This document shows, piece after piece, positions 34,528 to 47,073 of a DNA stretch of 64,000 nucleotides (its first letter is position 1; each line of letters starts with the position of its first letter). Origin of the DNA: Isoetes taiwanensis (lineage: Eukaryota; Streptophyta; Lycopodiopsida; Isoetales; Isoetaceae); contig JAJEKV010000010.1 of assembly GCA_021234155.1 (NCBI GenBank), positions 17,893,418-17,957,417 of the forward strand, given 5' to 3'. A program made the position numbers and the translations under genes. Below the pieces are notes generated by a model that saw nothing but the letters and a program-made list of their open reading frames with translations, ran no database searches and was not told the origin of the DNA.

Positions 34528-35115
34528 TGTTTGGGGTCTGGGTTCGGGAACTCCTGGAAGACAGCCCTCTGTGAGGACCCGTGGATCTAACAGGAGAGTC
34601 CGGGGGACTATGTCACGCGGGATTTGCAAGAAGAGAAGAAGAAGAAGAGAAACGTAACAAATGAGAGGAAAACGATAAGCTTCCTTGATATCAATGATGA
34701 ACATACATGAGCTCTCGCAATAGAGAGAAAAACTGAAAGGAGACAAGACTCAAAACTCATCTAAAAACTCATGTGCTAGCTCTACTCATATATATAGTAC
34801 AATGGCCTTTGGCCCAATATAGACACTCTGACTGATCTCGGTGCCGACTCCTGGAAGGAGGCCTGATTTGCAGGAATGTTGGCGGTGCCTCTTGAAGTGC
34901 CTAGAATAACGCTGACGCTGACGCGGGCGGTGACGGGCCGTCACTTGTCTGAGCGGCGCCTCTTGTTGACGGCCACAGGCTTTGACTGCGTGGTCTGCTG
35001 CTTGGTCTTCTGCTGAGCCTTTGATGGCTGACCCGTGGCTGACTGAGGATCCTTGAGCTTGACCTGGTCTGTTGTATGCATGAATAGTCCTGTACCAGGA
35101 GGCACAGGACTAACA
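34528..35115 (-). repeat. 5' LTR of element C (subfamily 2)
   Basis: 588 bp, TGTTAG to CAAACA in element sense, with a TATATATAT box at about 34788-34797 and the U3 smORF at 34941-35081. Its TGTTAG edge abuts LINE-1 directly at 35116, which is what an integrase-made junction looks like on that side. Confidence 0.9.
34941..35081 (-). CDS. LTR-encoded small basic protein (U3 smORF), subfamily 2
   Basis: 46 codons, from MHTTDQVK to KRRRSDK-stop. Compared with element A's version (9009-9146) there are about seven synonymous changes, mostly similar-residue replacements, two single-codon insertions and one single-codon deletion, and the same TGA stop. The pattern suggests selection on the protein. 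Role unknown; the basic C-terminal tail suggests nuclear or nucleic-acid association. Confidence 0.55.
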   Translation of the reverse strand: MHTTDQVKLKDPQSATGQPSKAQQKTKQQTTQSKPVAVNKRRRSDK

Positions 35116-36490
35116 TTATAGATTATGCTAAAGCCTTTGACACAGTGAATAGGGATAATGTCTGGCAGAGAATGGAGTTACTTGGAGTCCCAGTGGAATT
35201 AAGACAAGCGGTTAAGGTACTCTACGAAAGAGTCTTAGTTCAGTTGTCACTACCCTATGTAAAAGAGTGTGATAGTGTTGTGGCCAGTAATATTGGGGTC
35301 AAGCAAGGATGTCCTTTATCTCCAACATTGTTTGGATTATTCATTGACGAGCTGGAGAGTTGGTTGATTGAACATGGGGGCGATGGTACACTGGTAAATG
35401 GTTATGTAGTGAAGCTTTTGCTATATGCAGATGATATAGTCATCCTATCACGCTCAGTGGCAGGGATGCAGAAGCACTTGGATGCGCTGGCATATTTTTG
35501 TGATAGTAAGGGAATGCGAGTAAACCTTGCTAAAACAAAAATGGTTGTCTTTGGGGCAAATAAAACAGACCATCTGTTATTCTTCTACAAAGGCACGCCA
35601 GTTGAGCTGGTAAACTCGCATAAATATTTGGGAGTGGAAGTTGATAAAAGTCCGAGCTGGAATATGGTCGTAGAGCATAGAGTGAATGCGGGTCTCAAAA
35701 CCTTGTGTAGCATGCAACGTAGAAGTGCCAAAGCTGAAATTTGGAATTTTGACATGAAACAGAAGTTATATAGAGTACTTGTTCAGACAGTACTATTATA
35801 CGGGTGCGAGATTTGGGGGCTATTGCCTCGTTTGGCAATAGAGGAGACAAAATTGAAGTGTTGGTATGCTGACGTTGAGGAGTGGATGTGGAAATGGGGG
35901 TTAAATACCCACGATCTATATGTGCGCTACAAGGATATTCGAACATGGGCAAAAGAGCAGGTCATTATCAAAAACTAGAGAGTCCCAAAGATTAATAAGG
36001 ATTTCTACATACGATGTATTAATCCAAAAGTCCAAGAGGCTAAATACCTTCGAGAAAGTATGTCTCTGAAGTTTAGACATTTCATTAGCAGAATGAGACT
36101 CAGCTCATATAGACTTGGAGTAGAAATTGGCAGATGAAGTGGAATCCTGCATGAAATGAGGCATTGCAAAGCATGTAATATGCAGGAAGTGGAGGATGAA
36201 CAACATGTGCCCTTGAAGTGCCCTGCATATCTGGAAATTCGAAACAGGTATAATATTTCAGTATCAACATTGTTGGAGTTTTTTTATTTAGAAGGCAAAT
36301 GCATAGGGAAATTCACAAGAGATGTCCTGAGTCTGAGGGAACAACTTGGTCATAATTCTATAAGAGAGGAGTTGGGAGAAGACGCTAATGCATTACTATC
36401 TGAAGATGCAATAGATGATATTTTCTATAACGTTGATTGTATTTGTTGAACTTGGATTGCTATGAAACTTGGAGAATGAAATACAATTTA
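35116..36490 (+). pseudogene. LINE-1 copy, C-terminal RT part and 3' end
   Basis: Continues the LINE at 9181-10354 after a 251-bp exact overlap. It holds motif A (again), motif B GVKQGCPLSPTLF, the active site LLYADDIVILSRS, the thumb region with VQTVLLYGCEIWGLLP, an internal deletion near 35845, then SLKFRHFISRMRLSSY and the zinc-ribbon end CKACN..DEQH..LKCPAYLEIR. ORF breaks occur at 35976 and near 36135. The 3' UTR runs to about 36490 with no clear tail. Confidence 0.85.
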
Positions 36491-37555
36491 TGATCACAGG
36501 TGTGGCCAAAAATTGGCATCACATTGAACATCACACCCCCATATCTTCCACACCAACTGTCTTTTATGGTGGTCTAATACGAGCTATTGACTTTTGATAA
36601 ACATTTTGATATATCCCTTGTGCATAAACAATTGGTTCTACAAAATTTCTATTTCCAAATCTCTGTGAGCTTAGAGAGACCGATGATACAATTGGTGCTA
36701 GGAAATCTCTACTTCCAAATCTTCGAGTCATTATGAAGGACGTTGCTAAGAAGTCTCTGCCATAAAATCCTATTAAATCGGTTCTAGTAAAAAATACCTA
36801 TGTTGATTATGAATAATGGTTATAACGAAGAAGGTTATCCTTTCATTAATGTCAGTTATTTTGTGCAATTCATTTAACTTATTATGTTTAAAGATCATAA
36901 ATGGGCTAATCCATTTTTAAATTACCCATAAAAGAATCATATCATGGGCAATCCTATCTTCTGTCAAGATAAAAGGAGTTACGTATGGGCGATTGCACAT
37001 ACAAAAAATGAAAAATTGATCCTACTAATCTGTCAAATCTTAATCCAAGAATTATAAATAAAATAGCCCATTTGCGATAAATCGTCCTTAATTTTTGCCT
37101 TGGTTTGAAATATTTTCATAGTGCTCGTTACAGATTTTCTTCAGTTTGAACACATGGCAAGGTTATGGCAAAAGAGATGAATCTGAATAAAGAATGGGTA
37201 GAGATTCCATTTAAAAAACCAAATAAAAATGAGCTTCAAATCATTGCTACAGCTATTGGTTCTCGGATAGACCATATCCATGCTGATAGTGACTGTTGCA
37301 AAATAAAGTAAAAAACAGTCTCAGACAGAATAAAATTTTATAACTCGAGTTGGGATTGATATTTTTTGAAATTTTCAAAGCACTCAAGTGATAGGTATAA
37401 CTCTCGTAATAAGATTTGCATATTTCCACAGAATGAATCAGATATACTCCCATATTCTTGGATAATAAAGTAGATATGCTCCCATATTCTTGAATAATAA
37501 ACTCGACATACTCCTATATTCTTGGATTTTACGAAGTTCCGGCCATGGTTAAATG
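36491..37555. other. AT-rich stretch without a gene
   Basis: No coding frame or known repeat. At about 37437-37530 there are three imperfect copies of a 33-bp unit containing ACTCCCATATTCTTGGATAA. Confidence 0.6.
37437..37530. repeat. Short tandem repeat, about 3 x 33 bp
   Basis: Units begin GATATACTCCC, GATATGCTCCC and GACATACTCCT and share CATATTCTTG. They lie directly before the broken start of element D. Confidence 0.65.
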
Positions 37556-38388
37556 ACTATGCTACCAAATGGGCGGAAGCTTGCGCACTTCCAGACAACA
37601 CTGCAGCAAGCACAGCCAAGGTCATCTATATGCAAATCATCATGCGTTTTGGCTGTCCCACGGAGTTGGTCAGTGATCGAGGTGTCCACTTTGTCAATCA
37701 TACTATCAAGGAGCTGACGGATTATCTGCTGATACATCATCACAAAAGCACACCTTACTATCCTCAAGGGAATGGTTTGGCTGAAAGCACCAACAAGACT
37801 CTCGTCACTATTCTCAAGAAAATTTGTGATGCTTCACGCACAGACTGGCAAACCAAACTACCTACTGTTTTTTGGGCTTACAATTGTTGTTTCAAGATTG
37901 CTACTGGTCACACTCCTTTTAAGTTGGTTTATGGTCAAGAAGCATTGATGCCTTTTGAGTATATTCTTCCAACACTTCGGTTCCACCTTGCTACCACTCG
38001 TAATCCACCTGCAGCTCTTCAAGAACGAGTTTACCAACTTGAACAGTTGGATGAACTCAGGCGAGATGCATATATTCGAGTTCTGCATGGACAACAGTTG
38101 CGAAAAACCTTACATGACAAACATTTGAGAGCAAAAACTTTTCAAGAAGGTGATTTAATTTTGCTGTATAATTCCCGTTACAAGAATTTTTCAGGCAAGT
38201 TAAAATTCAGATGGCTTAGTCCTTTGTTCAAGTGGTTCAACCCAGCGTTTTCAAGCTCGCCGAGTTAGATGGCACTCCATTACCTACATTGGTTAATGGC
38301 TTTCGCCTCAAGCTATTTCATACAGCAGAAATCGACAGTCATACACCAGCGGCAGTTCCAGACACAGACACAACAGATAGTGACTAAA
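37556..38388 (+). pseudogene. Integrase (partial) and Pol C-terminus of element D
   Basis: Starts after the first catalytic Asp, which is lost. The second Asp (LVSDRGVHFVNHT) and the Glu (YYPQGNGLAESTNKTL) are intact, as is FKLVYGQEALMPFEYILPT. A frameshift near 38240 precedes the tail FKLAELDGTPLPTLVNGFRL, which ends in DTDTTDSD-stop. No chromodomain is seen, in keeping with Athila/Tat. Confidence 0.8.
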
Positions 38389-38586
38389 AAGACGCATATT
38401 TATATTATAGAGGTACAAAAATTTTTACAAAATGAGGGCAGAGCCTATTTATTTCTGCTATGGGCAGAGCCCTATTCACAAAAACGGGCTAGTGCCCTAT
38501 CTACCAAATCCTAATTTTTAAACCCTCTACTCCGGGTTGGGAGCAGAGGTGATGCGGAGGATGTGGTAGTAGTTCTGCTCCGGATC

Positions 38587-38781
38587 TCAACGCAAATGCA
38601 CCACCACCTCCATGGCGTTGGTCCGAGGGTCGGGATGCTCAGCCATCCCACGGCACCAGCCGTCCATTGGAATGCCACGGTTGTGGCATTTCCACAGGTC
38701 CAGACAATTCATCTTACAGGTAATCCACTCTTGACAATTGGTGGGCATTGTGCAGTCTTCATTCAGTCCAGCAGCCGCCAT
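38587..38781 (-). CDS. Antisense Cys-rich small ORF of element D
   Basis: 64 codons on the strand opposite the element genes, starting MAAAGLNED, with six Cys (DC, NC, TC, NC, KC, WC) and one CHN. In-frame ATGs also stand at 38796 and 38787. A TATATAAG box lies at 38826-38833, about 45 bp upstream of the chosen ATG, so transcripts could start just before it. Copies B and C carry the same box and a damaged form of the frame. Antisense extra ORFs are known in Tat-lineage elements; I do not recognise this one. Confidence 0.45.
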   Translation of the reverse strand: MAAAGLNEDCTMPTNCQEWITCKMNCLDLWKCHNRGIPMDGWCRGMAEHPDPRTNAMEVVVHLR

Positions 38782-38825
38782 GCTCATGTTCGCCATTGAG
38801 TGTCTCAGCTTCACCCCCTGCTCGT

Positions 38826-38833
38826 CTTATATA
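38826..38833 (-). promoter_or_regulatory. Antisense TATA box
   Basis: TATATAAG on the minus strand, kept at the same place in elements B (18617-18624) and C (28098-28105) with matching flanks (TTGGCTATATAAGACGA). Confidence 0.5.
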
Positions 38834-39336
38834 GCCAAACCGATGGGATCCAGGTCGACGTGGACCAATCAGAAAATTCGCCAACGTGTTGGCAATGCAA
38901 GGCTCTTTCTAATTCCAGCATCCTTTCTCACGCCGCATATTTAGCCATGGTACCTTCTGACATTTCCTTTTTATGCTATCCCGCCTCGAGTTGCCGGCAT
39001 TAAATGACATTCCTTCCTTTCTCGCCTGCCAGTCATAAATATGGGTACCTTTGCCACCTGTCACATCAACTTGTTAGTTCACGACTCATCTCCACCATTC
39101 ATCGCTTTTCCCTTAACTGTTTGGGGACTTAGCCAAATTTTTGCATCTCAATCGTCTCCCTTGGATCTACCGCCACCTGGCAACATCCACGGCTGCTGTT
39201 TCATCTTCATCATGCCCCTTCGCCAACACTTGCGCGTCCTAAAACCTTTTCGTCTGTCTTTGCCTTTGCCTTCCACTCTTCGTCCTCCGGCCTCTCAAGC
39301 ACCGTTCTTCACAAATCCGTTCCGAAGCACTTCCCA

Positions 39337-42300
39337 ATGGCCACTACACAAAGATTTCCTCAGCTTCAAACATCCGCTCCAAGAGATCCGGCTCTTTTCG
39401 AGTCGACAAATTTCACCGTGATCAACTTTCGGAGAAGCCCTAACCGCCAAAGTCGAGGTTTCTTTGACGCCATGGGTCAGCTGTATTGCATGTCGACCCG
39501 CGGAACTTCCTCGCCTAATCGAGCAACTCCGGCGGTTTGTGGCTCACATGGTTAACACCACGATGGCTATGAGACCACAGGTTGCCGGGACAAAAATTTC
39601 GCTACCCGGGGCTCCTTTCTCGAGGTATTTAAAATCCCCCTTCAGACCTTGCTTGTCTTGCACCGCCATAAATGATCGATGTCACTGAGTATGGCGCACT
39701 TCCTTATCAAGCCACTGTCCATCGGCTTTCCAACATAGCAAAACCCCATGATTCTTTTGTCAAGTTTTTATGGCGGAAATTCTATGGGTATTCCATCAAG
39801 AATACCCACATCAATAAACCATTCTACAATGTTGTCATTATGGCCATCAATTCCACTCATGATCTGGACTGGAACCAAATCCTGTTACTCCGACTCCTTC
39901 ATGAGATCGATCGCGTCAGGGCAAATCCTTCTTCAGGCTTCGAAACCTCTGTGGGTGCCCATTTGCAAGCCCTGATCCGTCATTGCTGTCCTTCCCCCAC
40001 TCCTTCCAAATCCTCCACTCAGTTATACCATACTCTTCCCAAAAACCCTCAGGGAGAACCTTCAAAACATCCTCGGTCTCCTCATCTTTCTCAGCACAAA
40101 GAAACCTCCCGCATTACTCTTTCTTCTTCCATAGAGTCTATCTCCCGTCACTCTAGGCCACACTCTCAGGCGTCACAGACTCACCAACAGCAGGGCCCTG
40201 CACCTCATCCTACCAGGCAGGCCCTTTATCAATATCAACAAGATGTTCAAGCAGTTGTCCTCAAGTTACAAAACTCCAATGAAGCTTTCATGAATGGAGT
40301 TCAAGCTTACATGGAGGCATCGGAAGCTGCTCACAGGGATTTTCAAGCTGCAACTGCGCGAATCCAATCCCTGGAAGATCAGCTGCAAAACAAGCACGAG
40401 GCTCTGTTACAGACCTGTGCATCTCTCTAGGCTGCCACAGATCAATATAGCCTGCTGGCTGATCAACAGGCTGACCTCCAGAAGACCCTTGAAGATCTTG
40501 TGGCACAACTCAAAGCCAAGGATACCCTCCTTGGTGAACAAGAGAAAGCTATCGCCAACAGTCAGACGCTGTACACAGAGCTTTCTCAGAATTACACCAC
40601 TCAGATCAAAGACCTTACAGAGCGCACTGCTCGAGTCACGGCGTTGGAAGATCAGCTCTCCACGCTGACCAATCAACTCACACTCCTCCAGGATCAACTT
40701 AAGGAAGCTCAAAAGCAGAAGTTAGTCGATGACGCAGAAATAGTCACGCTTCGGCTTCGTCCTTCCACTCAGACACCATCAACCTCCCAGGGCCAGCTCT
40801 CTCATCGACGGTACCAGGATCAGTCACGCCTCCTGCTCGAAAAGGATAATCAAATCCGTGACCTAGAAAATCAACTCCAGCATGCTGTTCAATCTGCTGA
40901 AGAAGCCCAACAGAGGCAAGACGACTATCTTGATATCGCCGTCTGCATTCCAGTAGACTTATGCGCTCCCACCAGTTACCTGGACTATGTGGTTGCCCGA
41001 CGCCACCTTTTTCTCTTGAAGTGGTATGCGGCAGGAGGCCAGGTTAATGCACAGCCCTTGTGCAGTACGGACTTTCTCAGGATCTTGCCCGACCTTTCTA
41101 TTGAAGATCAAGGATTACTCTGTGCCCTTTTGGTCTATGAGCAAATCACTTGTGAAGATCCTGATTTCATCATCTTCCGTGTTGTTCAGCCGATGGCCTG
41201 TGTCTTCCATGATTTCTATCTGGCTGACTCACAAGATAAATTCGGCGATGAGGCGCATCGCATTTTTAACGGCAACCCCAATGCTGCCTGGCTGTTACTG
41301 GATTCCAACCCGTATTTCCGGGATCATGCTCAATCTCATACCTTTGCCATGGAGTACATGCCTGAGTTGGCTCATCACTTACCTTTATGGCGAGCAGAGA
41401 CACTGGCACAGGTGCAGAAGAACTTAGCAAATCCTGAGGACCTTCAATTCGCTCAGATTTATATGCAACACTTGGGTGGGTATAATCAGCTGCTGGCTCT
41501 TCTTGAAAGCAAGACCCAACCCATGGGGTGGATAAATCCTCCGGTCTATATTCAACTGTCTGGTTCCGAATGGGACCACTAGTGTCGAGCCTTGGATCAA
41601 GACCTTGTTCGGGAGTTCCGAGAGCAGGCTCAACAGCCCACGCCCACGGGTTTGGCTGAATCACCCTATGCTTCATTGGGGGCACCTGCACGCCCACGGT
41701 TTCTCACCTCGGACTGGCGTCTTCCTTTTTGGACAAAGGATATGGATGGCCATGCTGGGTGGACTCCTCCTCAGATTTCCACGGATCTCCGTTGGGATCC
41801 GCGCTTCGTACGAAGATCAAACTGGGAAAATGGTGCCACTCTGGACCATACTGAAAATTGGATCTATATTGCAAATGAGCGTGGTTGGCGGACGCCTGCG
41901 CAAGCTGTTTATAGACTTGATCTTTTCTTGGAACATGCTGCCACCTCACCTGATCCTTCAGTACATCGTCAAGCAGGTTTTTGTGCTGCTCTCAAATGCC
42001 TCTTGTTAAGTTCACTCAATCGGCAGCGCCCCATTTTCTACTGCAACCCGAATGCCAGCGTCAGTGCATTCGGCCTCCAGACCTGCCTCCTCATGGAATG
42101 CCAATTCGTCCCCTCCGACGCGCATGCTGCTCTTGAAGACATGGTACGCTCAGGATTTCTCATTGACGCTCATCCTGCAATTGGGCTCAACACTCCTGCA
42201 GCACTTCAAACAAGACAGGATCTCATAGGTCAATATCACAATGGCGTGCGTCCTCATTCTAGAGAAGATGACTTTCAAACTGCTGGGTTCCTGCCATCAG

Positions 42301-42356
42301 AATCACTCCCTCCTTCTCTTCACACTGAGTGTCGTTTGGTGGGGGGGGAGTGTTAG
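39337..42356 (+). pseudogene. Large extra ORF of element D (about 1000 codons)
   Basis: Start ATG at 39337 (MATTQRFPQLQ, RDPALF), which matches the starts in B and C; a frameshift lies between 39555 and 39672. From 39672 one frame runs to 42356 with only two TAGs (40428-40430 and 41580-41582; B reads Trp at the second). Parts: a globular N-terminal region with FYGYSIKNTHINKPFYN; a Ser/Pro/His-rich linker; a heptad-like coiled coil rich in Gln/Leu (about 40240-40920); and a C-terminal region with YVVARRHLFLLKW, FHDFYLAD, DWRLPFWTKDMDGH and SSLNRQRPIFY. The stop codon is supplied by the LTR edge (TGTTAG). It sits where env-like genes occur, but no signal peptide or membrane segment is seen. Function unknown. 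Confidence 0.7.
42336..42350 (+). promoter_or_regulatory. Polypurine tract of element D
   Basis: TTGGTGGGGGGGGAG directly before the LTR. It would prime plus-strand DNA synthesis. Its G run also lies in the end of the extra ORF and differs in length between copies (8 G here, 5 in B, 4 at 10.97 kb). Confidence 0.75.
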
Positions 42357-42777
42357 GCCTGTACGTCCTGGTACAAGACTATTCATGCACACGACGGACC
42401 AGGCCAAGAACAAGGAGCAGACAGCCATGGGTCAGTCGTCCAAGGCGCAGAAGACCAAGCCGCAGCCAACCACGCAGTCAAAGCCTGCGACCGGGACCAA
42501 GAGGAGGCACACAGAGGAATGACGCGTGGTCTCAGTTAGCGTCATTTCAGGGTCTCAAGAGGCACCGCCAAAGATCCTACAATTCAGGCCTTCTTTCAAG
42601 GAGTCGGCACCGAGTTATCTCATTGTCTCTATATTGGGCCAAAGGCCGTTGTACTATATATAGCAGTAGATGTAGCCCTTACGGGCAAAGGAGTTTTGGG
42701 TCTCATCTCATTTTTCTGTCTTCTCTCATTTGGAGAGCTCATGTATTCTCATTGATATCAAGGAGTTCATTGTTTGA
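42351..42777 (+). repeat. 3' LTR of element D (subfamily 1), truncated
   Basis: Starts TGTTAG; matches the reverse complement of 9180-8755 in element A and stops at TTCATTGTTTGA, lacking the last 150-180 bp. A TATATATA box is at 42655-42662. It is joined to a minus-strand LINE fragment with no target duplication, so a deletion removed the LTR end and part of the LINE. Confidence 0.85.
42385..42522 (+). CDS. LTR-encoded small basic protein (U3 smORF), element D
   Basis: 45 codons, MHTTDQAK to KRRHTEE-stop, very close to element A's copy. The frame is also open upstream through the LTR edge, in the frame shifted relative to the stop of the large extra ORF, so slippage in the G run could fuse the two proteins. 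Confidence 0.5.
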   Translation: MHTTDQAKNKEQTAMGQSSKAQKTKPQPTTQSKPATGTKRRHTEE

Positions 42778-44885
<2,108 letters not shown>

Positions 44886-45241
44886 TCCAAGTACTTATAC
44901 GGTATACATATAAATATACTGACACGTCACCCAGTAAAGGTACGCCACCATGGGGTATTGTAACCTAGGGGGTTGACCTAAAAGGGATTAAGTTATCTAT
45001 GCTAAATCAATTATTAAAGATCATAACCTATAATTAAGGAATTAATATCTAATTAGTTTAATTAAGTTAATTGATGACTTGGGAAGGTGCCACATGGCCA
45101 AACTCGATTGGCCAGCATGGGAATGCTAACTTGGGCCATCAAGGTGGATCGCTACCCCCATTTCACCCCAAAATCGAGCCAGGAAGAGGAGCAGCTGAGC
45201 GCCCAAGTACCTGGAACTGTTGCTGAACACCCCAGTTGTTG
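44886..45241. other. No gene seen
   Basis: About 355 bp of AT-rich flank between LINE-3 and the solo LTR, with no frame or repeat that I can support. Confidence 0.5.
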
Positions 45242-45246
45242 CTGAA

Positions 45247-45830
45247 TGTTTGGGGTCTGGGTTCGGGAACTCCTGGAAGACAGCCCTCTGTGAGGACCGT
45301 GGATCTAACAGGAGAGTCCGGGGGACTATGTCACGCGGGATTTGCAAGAAGAGAAGAAAACGAAGGAAACAGAACAAATGAGAGAAGGATGATAAGCTTC
45401 CTTGATATCAATGATGAAAATACATGAGCTCTCGCAATAGAGAGAAAACTGAAGGAGACAAGACTCAAAACTCATCTAAAAACTTATGTGCTAACTCTAC
45501 TCATATATATAGTACAATGGCCTTGGGCCCAATATAGACACTCTGACTGATCTCGGTGCCGACTCCTGGAAGGAGGCCTGATTTGCAGGAATGTTGGCGG
45601 TGCCTCTTGAAGTGCCTAGAATCACGCTGACGCTGACGCGGGCGGTGACGGGCCGTCACTTGTCTGAGCGGCGCCTCTTGTTGACAGCCACAGGCTTTGA
45701 CTGCGTGGCCTGCTGCTTGGTCTTCTGCGGAGCCTTGGATGTCTGACCCGTGGCTGACTGAGGATCCTTGAGCTTGACCTGGTCTGTCGTATGCATGAAT
45801 AGTCCTGTACCAGGAGGCACAGGACTAACA
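45247..45830 (-). repeat. Solo LTR (subfamily 2) with TSD CTGAA
   Basis: 584 bp, TGTTAG to CAAACA on the minus strand, flanked by CTGAA at 45242-45246 and 45831-45835. A complete TSD around a single LTR shows that an element inserted here and was removed by LTR-LTR recombination. Confidence 0.95.
45656..45796 (-). CDS. U3 smORF in the solo LTR
   Basis: 46 codons, MHTTDQVK to KRRRSDK-stop, open in this LTR as well. It differs from the element C copy at a few codons only. Confidence 0.45.
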   Translation of the reverse strand: MHTTDQVKLKDPQSATGQTSKAPQKTKQQATQSKPVAVNKRRRSDK

Positions 45831-45835
45831 CTGAA

Positions 45836-47060
45836 CACCAGATTACTGAGAGATGGAGGTGCCTCATGACAATGGATCAAGTCGAAACTCGGGTTAGTAG
45901 ATAATCTAGTTGATATCTTTAAGGCTAGCGCTTCAGTTAAGTTCTTTGAGTCTTCTCTGGTTGTTCTTACTTAGGATCAACCCTTCTTTGATATTTAGGA
46001 TTTACATTTCAATTATGGATTATGGTTATTATGAATGGATGGATGAATCTATGAAAGTATCTCTGTTAGTCTTCCGTAAAGCAGGGATTAGAGGGGGGTA
46101 GAGACCTCTGTGCTTCATGCTTTAGTATGCTCCTAGTAGCTCCTTTAATTCCCAATTTTAGCGGCCTGTGCACAAGAAACCATCGAGTCGTGGATGCTAT
46201 GGAATGGCTTAGTACCAGAGAAGGGACGCAGTGGTGAAGTGGGGGTGGGGTCTTGCATGAACATACATGGCTCCTGGGACTCCTACAGTGGGCTAGGCCT
46301 GATAGCCGGTCACGTAGAGGGCCGGGTATGGGTCTGACACTCCCTGGTGCAGAGGTGTGACCCGTATGGGGCACCCTGTACTTTGAATAGATTTAGGGTG
46401 AGTAAGTCGGGTATGGATGCGGGGGTCGCTGATGCGGCACGTATTCTCTAGCTCACCCATGGAACCACTGTGATCCTGGAAGGGGACACTTCCCTGACCT
46501 GCCTCATCGGACCGGGGCATCATGAACCCTGGAGTAGGCTTGAAGGGTGATACCTTGAGTCTGCGTTTCCGGAAGGCTATAGTAATGCCATAGCATGATT
46601 CGACTCATCTGCAAAGTGTGCACAGGAGGGGCAGATGGAGTGGACAACCCTAGCCGATGTTCTATGCCAGCCAACGCCATGCCAAGATTCGGTCTGCTGA
46701 TCTCTTGAGACCTAGCTGTCAGTCGATCCTCACTGGAGTCTGAGCCGGGGTAGAACCAGGGGTTTGGGTGTTTTCTCTAGTATTAAATACATCTTCGTTG
46801 TTGTTACCAGTTGGATGGATGTGCCGCCCTTCGTGGTGGTATTTATGATATGATTATGCTGTATGCTAACCTTGTATTCACGTTTCCGCGACATAGGAGC
46901 CCCGGGCCGAATGACCCCTCTGTGTCCTTCACTCGAGCATCTCTCTATAGATGGCCCGAGTTAGACGGAGGGCCCTGCTCATGGCGAGATAGTTGCCATG
47001 GGAGGGAAAAGTCCCCGTACATATACGCCCGAGCGTCGTATATGTTCAGGGAGCATCACA
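45836..47060 (+). other. Leader/possible 5' LTR of the 47-63 kb element
   Basis: No coding frame is supported. It lies directly before a tRNA-Met-type primer site and ends GGGAGCATCACA, so its right part should be the 5' LTR. A TGTTAGTC near 46064 is a candidate left edge, giving about 1 kb, but without the 3' copy the edge cannot be fixed. Confidence 0.4.
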
Positions 47061-47061
47061 G

Positions 47062-47073
47062 TGGTATCAGAGC
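47062..47073 (+). promoter_or_regulatory. Primer-binding site, tRNA-Met(i) type
   Basis: TGGTATCAGAGC, the common primer site complementary to plant initiator tRNA-Met. It marks the start of the internal part of an LTR retroelement on the plus strand. Confidence 0.85.

Larger units (their letters stand above)
24637..35115 (-). mobile_element. Ty3/gypsy element C (Athila/Tat-like)
   Basis: The most complete copy, in order: 5' LTR (35115-34528), primer site, gag, three zinc knuckles, protease, RT/RNase H, integrase, spacer with antisense ORF, and large extra ORF. It ends at the filler at 24636 with no 3' LTR. CTG/CAG are normal in about 32.14-33.0 kb and much of gag but depleted from about 24.7 to 32.1 kb. 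Confidence 0.9.
37556..42777 (+). mobile_element. Ty3/gypsy element D (Athila/Tat-like), 3' half
   Basis: Order: integrase (from DYATKWAEAC), pol end, spacer with antisense ORF, large extra ORF, polypurine tract, and 3' LTR truncated at about 42777. Gag, protease and RT are missing. Its LTR is of the same subfamily as element A, whose 5' half lies inverted at 3.87-9.18 kb, so A and D may be halves of one element split by inversion. CTG/CAG content is normal and frames are long, making D the best copy for the extra genes. Confidence 0.85.
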
